Shown here in pieces: positions 28,392 to 37,833 of a stretch of 64,000 nucleotides of DNA. The position numbers were made by a program, and so were the translations under genes. The notes beneath the pieces were generated by a model that was given only the letters and a program-made list of their open reading frames with translations, was not told the origin of the DNA and did not search any database. How positions within the stretch are numbered: position 1 is the first letter of the stretch; each line of letters starts with the position of its first letter. The stretch comes from Antennarius striatus (taxonomy: Eukaryota > Chordata > Actinopteri > Lophiiformes > Antennariidae): contig NC_090788.1 in the NCBI RefSeq assembly GCF_040054535.1, forward strand, positions 19,467,001 to 19,531,000, given 5' to 3'.

Positions 28392-28500
28392 TGCTCTTAT
28401 TCTATTATTTTAAAATATATTTTTTATATTTTAATATAATAGAAATAAAAACATATGTTTTTTTTATTTTAAAATAATGTATTAAAATAGAATAAGAGCA
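28392..28500. repeat. A/T-rich imperfect palindrome of about 109 bp
   Basis: The outer arms TGCTCTTATTCTATT (28392-28406) and its exact complement (28486-28500) enclose A/T-rich sequence that also pairs loosely. It may be a small foldback MITE or a chance A/T palindrome. It lies between the convergent kcnj6 and rabgef1 genes. Confidence 0.7.
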
Positions 28501-29917
28501 TACAGGCTTCATTCAGGGTGAAGCTGAAAGTTCTTCCCAGTACTGTATTCTGAGAAGAAAAACCAGCTGAAGTCAGTGACTGCTTTCTTTTCTGTAGTAT
28601 TTAATATTAAGACTTTCTGCACATCCACAAAAAAACATCGGAGCTCATATCATTGTTTCCTCATGCAGGACGGTATCTCCTGAACATGAGTTTCAGCTTC
28701 TGCTGCTCACGTGTTAAACCATTTCTGGACCATAATAATCCACACATTTTCTTCTAGAAGAACCGATTGCCATCATCTCATCAGTAGCTGCTTGTCCGCC
28801 TCGCGGTTCACGGGTGTTACTGGAGCCTATCCTGGCTGGCTATCGAGATCGAGACGCAGCAAAAATCAAAGTTCTCAGTTCTTAAGTCACTTCAAAATCC
28901 ATCAGATGAATAATAATATTAGTGTTCTAGTTTAAAACTATAAAACAACCAAGTATGTTGTGGTTAAAGGCTGGACAGGACAGTTATTAACTCGCTACTG
29001 TCATGTAGTCTTGTGTTTTAATGTTTGTCACTAAAGTCTAAATGATGTACTTGTTAATACTGACAACATTCTAAAAAAAAAAACATCGGTACGGATTCAA
29101 CTGTCAGTAGAACAGGATAACGCTGAGTCACACCCAGGATAACACAGCACATCCCATAATGAAAAGGCAAACCAAAATATCAAAGACATCCTGTCATTAA
29201 ATATGCATGCTGAGGTGAATATAAAGAACACCTTGTCAAATACACTGAAATCTAAAAACACAGTACTGTGTAGAAACATGAAGGACCTCGTGAAGTTCAT
29301 GTGACACCTGGAGACAACGAAGCGTCGTGTTTCTACATTTGTCAGCGTGGAGAAGATGAGATGAGACGGTGACAGAACATTAAACATAAAGTCAAAGCTT
29401 TGGTGTCTAGAAATAAAACATTAGCTTTACAGCGTTAGCAAAGTGTGAAAATACGAACATGAGCCACCTCAACAGCCAATGTGTGTAGATTTTAATTTTG
29501 AGTTAGAAATGTTTATTACCATCTGTATTTTATGTGTATATGACTGAACGAAGAGGACCATGATTTTTATTTGATTCTAGACATATTACCTCAAAATCTA
29601 TCTATCCATCTATCCATCTAATGTAGCGTAGCTGCCTAGTAACTAGCTAGCGTGCTAGCGTCTGTAACAATCTCTTTTGGCGTCTGTTTTCTCTACATCA
29701 CACCATCACTGCCTAACGGCACACTTCAGTTCATAGTGATGAGTGGAAACAGGCTAACTAGCCTCCTAGCTGCTAGAGTGGATCAGTTTGTGATGCTAAG
29801 CGCGGTGCTAAAGCTACGTTAGCTTCCTGGAGCGTGACTCTGAGTTTGTGCAGGTTAAAGTTACTAAAGTTACTCGACCGTGGAGTGAAATGTTTTCTCC
29901 TGCCTCTGGTGACTCCA

Positions 29918-31819
29918 CTACCCAGCAGACATCTGGGGTGTGAGGGGGGGCGGCAGGTTGTCGCTGTCCGCGTTGCGGTCGTCCAAAGCAGACACCGGGC
30001 GGGGCAGAATCTCCAGAGGGTATTTCTCCAGAGCGCCGTTGACCTCCTGCTGGACGCCCCCGGTCCAGGTCAGCAGGTCGTCCTGCAGCCTCTGCGCCGC
30101 CTCCATCACCGCCTCCTGGCGGCAGTTGAGGCCCGACAGCGTCTCCAGGTTCTGGTTGAGCTCGGCCAGGACCGGGTTGATGGGAGCTCCGCCGGGGGCC
30201 GAGTCGGTCTGAGACCAGTCCGCCTCCGAGCCGTTGGAGCGGGGCGACGCCTGGCCCGACATGTAGCGCTCAAACTCGTCCGCAGAGAGGTTGAGGGATT
30301 GAGCGTCCAGCTTCTCGATGAAGGCCACGGCGCAGCACTGAGGAAGAGGAGACACGGGTCAGCAGATGAAGACGAGGTCAAGGTTTCATCACATCCAGTG
30401 TCAGGGTCCAACACACAATTCCATTCTATCCTCCACTGCTCTGTGACCCGGGGTGCACTGACCCCTCAAATATAGCTTCTAATCCTCCAGATCTAGATTA
30501 GATTAGATTAGATCCAGATCCACAAGCAGAGGCAGGGTAAATAAAAGATGGTTACCATCCAGTAACAGAAAAAGCATCTACAGTAATCCCTCGTTTATTC
30601 ATGCTTCAAGATGCACAGCTTCACCACATCACGGATTTTTAATAGGTAGTCATGTGATACCATACTCGCATGCTATTGGCTGACAGCCAATAGTTGCGTT
30701 CCGACTCACAATTCTTTTTGCGACTTTTCTTTAATACAAAAGTGCTTTAAACAGTCTATAAAAGTGTGGGAAAAGGTAATACAGATAGAAGGTGGTTTAA
30801 TATCAGTATGGGGAGGGTTCAAAAACATTTAAATTACCGTAAATAATAAAATAGTTTGTTGCTCTATCGCGGAATTTCGTTTTTCCCGGTTGGTCCTGGA
30901 ACACATTAACCACGAGAAACGAGGGATTACTGTACGTAAACTCTCTATAGCTTTCCTTATCCACTAATAATCTGTAGAAATGTTAAATACTGACAGAAAT
31001 ATCTCATTAACGTGGATGAATATGTAACCGGGTTGTTGTTAAGCCGTTTATAAAACCCACTATTTATGCAATGTTATGTTATTTTCTGTCCTGTAATGAG
31101 GTCAGACTTGTCACTAGTTGATGTCAGCATTAGAATACCGGCGTCTGATCCAGTTTCCAGCAGCAGAGAAGTCTGTCGTCAAGCTGCTGTGGGGGTGGGA
31201 GGCCTGATCTGTCAGAAATCGAGGGGCACCGGAACCGAAAAAGTGGAAAGAGGAACTGGGACTGGGTTTGAGTTAACCGTTTGAGGAACAAACAGGAACC
31301 GATGAGGAACCGATGAGTCAAAGCGAACGCCAGGAGGAGCAGGAGGAGAATCTGACCAGGTTGGTGAAGAAGTATCCGTCCTCCCCGGTCATCAGCCGGC
31401 TGGGGTTGCAGAAGCGGGTGATGTACTGGATGTTGGACTGCAGCCGGGGGGGGTTGGCCTTCAGCACGATGTAGATGAGCGCCGGGAGGAAGTCGTCGGC
31501 GGACGCCGGCTCGTTTTTGGTGATCCGGATGGCGCTGAAGATGTGTTTACTGCAGCGGGTGACGCAGCCCAGCTTGTCACGAGGAACTCGCTTCGAGTCC
31601 ATCTCGATGATGTCTGGGGACACAAACAAACAAACAAACACAAGTTTATCACCGTGAAAAACAAATCACTTGAGTTGATCAATAAGCAAATACTCTGACA
31701 GTTCATTTCTTTCTTGTTCCAGTTGTTTAGATGTAAAGTTTGACTTGTTTTATTACTTTTATATTATAAGTATAAAGTCAAGCTACTGAAAATAAAGGAA
31801 ACACTTTTCTACCTCTTGT

Positions 31820-31887
<68 letters not shown>

Positions 31888-31897
31888 GTGTGTGTGT

Positions 31898-31990
<93 letters not shown>

Positions 31991-33346
31991 TTTTAAAACA
32001 CACCACCTACTCTCCCCTGAAGGCCGAATCTTTCTCTCACCTGTTATTGCTTGGACCACGTTCTCAGAGACTTCTGGGATGTCTTCCTCCATGGACACAC
32101 ACAGCATCTGGATTGTTACCCAGCGCAAGGCCCTGACACGCAAACACAAACACACACTTTACACACACAGAACCAGCCGACTTTCACTCAGTTTATCTGT
32201 ATTATCATCATCCTCTTGGATCTGCTGACTCCAGAAACACACACCTAATCCTCGTCTGCGTCGCTAAGTCCTTCCTTTCATCGTCGGTGGTCTCTGGACA
32301 GAACACGCTCTTATACAGACGAGTCATGATGTACTTCTCCACCTGGTCCATCACCTGCTCCACCGACTCCGACGACCCTGGTGAACAGAGACCGATCAGA
32401 TCACGAGGAGACGTCAGCTGACTGCAGGAGACCTCTGGACCCACCTTTGAAGTGACTCATCAAGCGTTCGGCCATGTTCTGGTAGAAATCCTGAACGCAC
32501 TCCGATAGTTCGTCAGCACTCAGGTCCTGCAAGGAGAACGCCAGCGTGAAGGTCAAACACAGGTCAACAAACGGTTCTACGTCACCGGACCACAAACAGT
32601 TTCACACCTTCTTGCTCGACATGTTGACGATGAAGGCTCGGCACTGCTTGTGGATCTCTTTGCCGGGCTTCTGCAGGTTTTTCAGGAAGTCCACGAAGTC
32701 CTTGGAGACCTGATCCATGTCGAAGCTGGTGCGGCGGCTGTTGGACGGACTCGGGGTCTTGCCCTCTTGGTTTTCTGAGGAGGAACGACATCAAGAACAC
32801 GTGACACGTCTGTCTGAGGTCAGAGACGGCGAGCTGGTCTTCACACACTCTGTCACACCTTTCTTAGGAGCGACACGTGATGAAGGGCTGAAGAACTTCT
32901 TGACGGTGGTGACTTTGCGTGTCTTCTCATTTGTCTTCTTCTCCTCGAACTTGGAGAAGGGTCCCAGAGAGGCGGGGCCCGGGTGTGGGTGTGGAGGAGT
33001 GGGGTGGGAGTGGGTCTGGGAGTGGGGCTGTGCTCCATGACTACTGGCATACGCCGCCTCCTCCTCTCGCTGCAGCCTGTTGCCGACGACAACGGATAGA
33101 GCAGACATCATCACATGATCACCACAACATGAGGGGTATTGTAGTCCTGGTGAAGCAGTGGTCTTACTTTTCTGCCAAGGCCCAGTCGTCCTGGATCTGT
33201 TTCTGCCGGACCCGCTGGTACTCCTCCCTCCAACACTTGGAGCACAGGCCCTGCCATGCTGCATTGCCATAGTAACCGCATCCCTTTTTGCACAACAGGT
33301 CTGATTGGTCCACATGTATCCCCCGTCGCTCCGTCCGCTGACTCAT
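29918..33346 (-). CDS. rabgef1: Rab guanine nucleotide exchange factor 1 (Rabex-5)
   Basis: Minus-strand exons: 33346-33168 (ATG), 33076-32859, 32774-32608, 32526-32445, 32377-32245, 32132-32041, 31613-31357 and 30337-29918 (TAG). All have AG/GT and chain in phase to 515 residues. The N-terminal A20-type zinc finger has Cys19, Cys23, Cys35 and Cys38 ([22 protein letters not shown]), as in human, followed by an LQREEE helix of the ubiquitin-interacting type. The VPS9 catalytic region includes [38 protein letters not shown] and [20 protein letters not shown]. The C-terminus begins [20 protein letters not shown] and includes a coiled-coil-like stretch ([15 protein letters not shown]). Known role: activates RAB5 on early endosomes with rabaptin-5 and binds ubiquitin. 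The 3' end faces kcnj6. Identity is very secure. Confidence 0.96.
30579..30934. mobile_element. pogo/Tigger-like MITE with TA target duplication
   Basis: The element runs from CAGTAATCCCTCGTTT at 30581 to AAACGAGGGATTACTG ending at 30932. The 16-base ends are exact inverted repeats, flanked by TA at 30579-30580 and 30933-30934. About 352 bp, no coding capacity, consistent with a non-autonomous Tc1/mariner-superfamily (pogo-type) element. It is inserted in the last rabgef1 intron. Confidence 0.85.
31823..31989. repeat. long (TG)n microsatellite
   Basis: About 167 bases of TG with a few GTGTGGTGTG interruptions near 31880-31902, in a rabgef1 intron. Reading frames of repeated Thr-His or Val-Cys through it are artefacts. 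Confidence 0.97.
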
Positions 33347-33682
33347 GATGCTGGCCCACCTGGAGGGAGAGATTTATCACCTCTCAGCATTCTGCTCCAC
33401 ACTGCTGCAGAATATTAGACCAAAACATCTGAACGTCAGTCAGACCGGCTGCCCCATCGTGTGCCTGATGGGAATTAACCTCATTACACATTAGTGTCAG
33501 TTCTCTTCTCTGCCAGCTGCGTGTGGAGACTAAAATACAACACTGGTAGTAAAACCACAAAGACCTTTTTCCTCATTTCTGGTATTTCAGCCGCTAAACA
33601 CTTCACTATAACCTTTTTAATCTCATTTTTAAAAAGCTGTCTATCTCCCAACTACTTGGTTCGCTGTCACCATCTGTTAAAA

Positions 33683-34190
33683 CACATGTGTCAAACTCAA
33701 GGCCCGGGGGCCAAATGTGGCCCGCCAAATCATTTTATGTGGCCCATGAGAGCATAAAAGGTCAGAGGGGTAGTAAATAGGTCAAAAGTTTGCTTTAACC
33801 CAAAAACTACATTTCCCACAATGCAGTAATGAAGCCCATTTTAGCTTTGACAAAAACGTTTTGAACAAAGTTAATGTCTTAACTCGTGTTTAATGTTTTT
33901 TTTTTTAATTATTATTCATTGGATAGTTTGATCCTTGATTGATGGAGTTCTGTGGGTTTAATAACCTCATAAATTAAAAGAATTTATGCTGTAACAAAGA
34001 AAGAAACATGTGTTTTCTGTGCAACTGTAATGCTTGTAACTTGAATAACTAATAAATTCAGAGTTATATAACATTAAGGAGTAGTAATATTTATTTTACA
34101 TTAGATTATTTACATCTGGCCCTTTGAGGACAGCCGTAATGCTGATGTTGACCTCGGTGAAAACGAGTTTGACACCCCTGTGTTACAGCA
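33683..34190. mobile_element. hAT-like non-autonomous element
   Basis: The left end GTGTCAAACTCAAGGCCCGG with GGCCAAATGTGGCCCGCCAA, and the right end GAGTTTGACACCCCTGTG, form partly matching terminal inverted repeats (core GTGTCAAACTC) about 500 bp apart. This is a familiar vertebrate repeat pattern. I could not find a clean 8-bp target duplication, so the superfamily is tentative. It lies in rabgef1 intron 1, upstream of the coding start. Confidence 0.6.
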
Positions 34191-34439
34191 TATTTAAAAC
34201 GTAAAACAAGTAAAACATCCAAAAAGCACCGGACAACAGACCGGTTTCACTAAAGGTTATCAGCGGTCACAGCGGTCCCCGGTCCTCCGTCCATCTTTCG
34301 GTTGGTCTCAGACCACAGCTTTAAATAACTAACAGCTGCTCATGCGCCCGTTTGTCAGTTAGCGGAGCCGTTAACGGCTAACGGGTGCGGCTCGAACCGG
34401 TTAACGAGCGGTTTTCCAGCAGGAGGTTCCGCTACTCAC

Positions 34440-34560
34440 CTGCCGCGAATCCACCGACAACAGGCGGCGAGCAGGACGCGGAACTTCCCCGTGACGTAAG
34501 CCCCGGATGAACACGATCACGTGATTTACGTTTAACCCGGAAGTGCAGCAGCGCAACCAC
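34440..34560 (-). promoter_or_regulatory. rabgef1 first non-coding exon and CpG-rich promoter
   Basis: The minus strand shows GGATTCGCGGCAG|GTGAGT with the donor at 34439-34438. Together with the acceptor at 33361-33360, 13 bases before the ATG, this gives a spliced 5' UTR. Upstream are a CpG-rich segment, a CACGTG E-box (about 34518-34523) and a CCGGAAGTG ETS-type site (34537-34545), typical of TATA-less housekeeping promoters. The start site itself is inferred. Confidence 0.6.
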
Positions 34561-35197
34561 TGGATTACGAATTAAAAAATTTTTTAAACGAAGTGACGTC
34601 TTTGATAAATTTTTACAAATATGTTTTCTGAACTATGAAATAATTCAGAATTGGAAAATAATTTTTAAATAAACCTTGAATCCTGTCCAGTCCTAGTTTG
34701 CTTCATTCTACTTTGAGCAATTCGGCTTCATCCTTGTTTGAACAACTCTGGTGCGTTTACGTGCGGATGGCAGAGTAAGTTTTTCATTATATAGGGAAAA
34801 CTTTTTATTCACAGCGCACACGATAATAAACGCTTTGAATCCTTTGAAGCAGGGACTTCAAGGATTGATGGACTCGCTCAACTGAAGGTGGGGTTACATG
34901 ACACCAACTCGCCTATCAGAAGTGTTAATGATGAGTTTTCATGGGAACCGTGGTCTGAAATCTATTGTTATCATCCTAACGCTCCTGTTCGACGTCATAC
35001 AGAATGCTTTTGGTTTTGTCTCCATTTATATTCTGTGTTTTAATGTGATTTGGCACATAAATGCTAGAATTACCTTGTTAAAAATGAATGTAAATGTATT
35101 CATTTTAATATCTACTTTATGTTTACTGACCGCAGCAGTAAAGAACTCCCGACTGACCCTGAACGTGAACGCACCACATACATCAACTACAGTATGT

Positions 35198-35199
<2 letters not shown>

Positions 35200-35233
<34 letters not shown>
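35200..35233. repeat. (ATC)n microsatellite
   Basis: About eleven ATC units in the spacer between rabgef1 and the unrecognised gene. The surrounding 34560-35870 holds no recognisable gene; 35570-35620 has a (TTGAT)n-like SINE/LINE tail. Confidence 0.85.
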
Positions 35234-35236
<3 letters not shown>

Positions 35237-35870
35237 TGTTCTTATTTCCGTGCGTCCTTGCATCTTTGACTCACTTTTTTTTTGACGGGACGCAAGCCTT
35301 AAATGCACTTCCATTCAACAAAATTATTCGCAATTTATTTTATTTTTTTAATTTCTCCACTTAAATTTCGAACCCGAAAAATCGCCATTATGTTTTGATT
35401 TCGCGCGGGTTTCTCATCACGAAACTTACCTGCGTGAATCTCCCAAATATAAATCAACCAAACGGCAACGCGACATCGCTGCAGTGAGAGCGAGGAGTTA
35501 GTGAGACCCTTCTGAGCGAGGGTCCTGTTGGGTTTGTCTCTCTTTAGAAGTGCTTTGAAATGCTGATGTGATTAAGCACTACACAAACAAAGGTTGATTG
35601 ATTGTTTGATTGATTATCACCACGCCTCCGGAAAAGATGCAAAAGTTTGAGAAAAACCAAGTGACAATGACATTACAACTTTATTTATTTCTAAAACAGT
35701 TTTTTAATGACTACCAGGCTTTAACATTTTGGTAAAAGTAGTATATAATTTTACTCGTTTTTTGTTTTTACTTAAATAGTCATGACGTCGTTATTAATAA
35801 AATCATTTAAATTAGCAGTTTGTTTATGTTTGTTTTTATTTTCTGATCTATACGGGTTGGCAAGACAGAG

Positions 35871-36000
35871 ACAGAGATGGGAAGGACGCGCAGCAGGTTA
35901 GGGTGATTAAGGATAGGGATGGAGGTCTATTGACAGGTGCCAGTAGTGTGATGGGAAGATGGAAAGAGTACTTTGAAGAGTTGATGAATGAGGAAAATGA
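35871..36000 (+). mobile_element. RTE-type LINE fragment (5' part of the reverse-transcriptase ORF)
   Basis: The translation GRWKEYFEELMNEENERE after IKDRDGGLLTGA is the conserved linker before the reverse-transcriptase domain in fish RTE/BovB-type LINEs. Only about 130 bp remain before an AT microsatellite. Confidence 0.75.
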
Positions 36001-36005
36001 GAGAG

Positions 36006-36107
<102 letters not shown>

Positions 36108-36270
36108 AATTATTATCTTCTCTAAGGCTCTAATAATACATCACTATTCAATTGCTGATTAGATTTTTTTATTAATTCAAGTCTGTAAAGTAACCAGCAA
36201 TTAAATTTAGCAAATAAACATTAACATATAATCAAATTATACCCTGAATAGTTAGGCTAAATGATTGTTT

Positions 36271-36279
36271 GATGATGAA

Positions 36280-36352
<73 letters not shown>
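36271..36352. repeat. (ATG)n microsatellite
   Basis: About 26 ATG units with one AAG interruption near the left end. Confidence 0.97.
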
Positions 36353-36353
<1 letters not shown>

Positions 36354-36499
36354 GAGTTAATTTTACCTCAAGAAAGTTGTGCATCCTTGGGATGCACTTC
36401 AAGAAAAATTTGTGCATCCCAAAAGTAATTACAGAATAGACAGTATGAGCGTCCACAAGGATTGAGTTTCGCCAACAGTACAATACAAAAACCGAACAT

Positions 36500-36607
36500 A
36501 AACTTCTCTTCTTTCGGCTTTTCCCTTCAGGGGTCGCCACAGTGAATGGCTCATCAGCTTTATTCTCCTGTAGCCATATCTCTGCACGTCTCCCTTGTTC
36601 TTAAAAA
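36500..36607 (-). mobile_element. RTE-type LINE fragment, reverse-transcriptase start joined to the 3' tail
   Basis: On the minus strand FKNKGDVQRYGYRRIKLMSH matches the RT motif seen at 51219-51290 (FKNKGDVQSCGNYRGIKLMS). It passes directly into the element's 3' tail (CACTGTGGCGACCCCTGAAG). The copy therefore has a large internal deletion. An A/T and CA-rich tract follows at 36608-36690. Confidence 0.75.
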
Positions 36608-36649
36608 ATAAATAAATAAAATAATAATAATAATAATTAAAAAAAAAAA

Positions 36650-36682
<33 letters not shown>

Positions 36683-36704
36683 TACACACCTGGGCATCCA
36701 GGAC

Positions 36705-36870
36705 ACCCTGGATTAGAGCTCAAGGCCACAAGAAAGACAAACACACACGCTCACACTCCCACCTACAGACAATGTGGAGTGAATATTTCGACTAAGCTGC
36801 ATGTTTCTGGGGGTGTGACAGAGAACCCACACAGACACGGGGAGAACATGCAAACTCCACACAGAATGGA
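36705..36870 (-). mobile_element. fish SINE-like body fragment
   Basis: The reverse complement of GGGGAGAACATGCAAACTCC (36839-36858) and of TGACAGAGAACCCACACAGA matches the body of the fish SINE-like repeat at 9120-9190. The tRNA head is not seen. Confidence 0.6.
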
Positions 36871-37833
36871 GTAAGGATTTAAGAGGAGAAGGACCTCTTG
36901 TCTTCTTGCTGATTGTCTGCCTTGGATGCACAAATACACATTTTACTGCAGGCATCCTCACTGCAACACAAAGCCAGAAGTTTGAAGCGTTGCCTGGACC
37001 TGACTGAGTGGTCACTGGTCAGGGGATCCATCCCGACTTGAAGACGACTGTCTTATCAACATTGAGGTTAATAATCAGCCGGTGTGTTCTCGGGTAAGGA
37101 CAAAGGTTGTGTGACGTCAGCTGCCTTCACCAGGCAGCAGGCTGCTATGCTAACATTTCTCACAATATTTACCTTTCAGAAAATACCAAAAAGGAATGTG
37201 TTTATTAAACACTGTCACACTGCTGAAATGTTAACTTTTATTTTTTATGGGATAGCATTGACACTTAGATAAGCTTTCAACCTTTGGCAGCAGTACAAAA
37301 AAACAAAAAAAAACAGAGACAATGATGAGCCATGAATCTAAGGCTTGTTCCCAGATTCATTTTAGTATTTAAAATCATTACAGAGTCTGAAATTTTATCA
37401 AATGCTAAGCCTAACCAGGACAAACTAAAAGAATATAATATCTACAACAATATCAGTGTTTCAAAAAATATATACTGTATATGCACGATTGTGTCATATG
37501 AAAAAAGAACATTATTAACCTTTGAAATTGACAAAATTTGGAAGTTTTAGACTCAGGTAGTACCTTCAGCTGGTGTAGATATGCGACTGTGAACGGTGAC
37601 CCTTCACACCCAAAGCTTCCTCTTCGTGTGGCCTGTGGGGGGAGGTGGGTGGGAACCAAAGAGAGACTCATGACCCAGAGTCTCAACCCAACTCAACCCA
37701 GATGTTTTAAGTTGTAACATTTGAGCAGCAAGAGCTGGTTGGACTGAAAACATCCCAACTGGGGCGAACAAACACAGATAAGAAGCATAGCTGCAGACAC
37801 ACACCGGCGCTCACCGACCAGACAGACCCAACC

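Noticed and set aside
31778-32228. Open frames of Thr-His or Val-Cys repeats
   Set aside because: They are translations of a TG microsatellite; the real rabgef1 exon at 32132-32041 lies in a different context.
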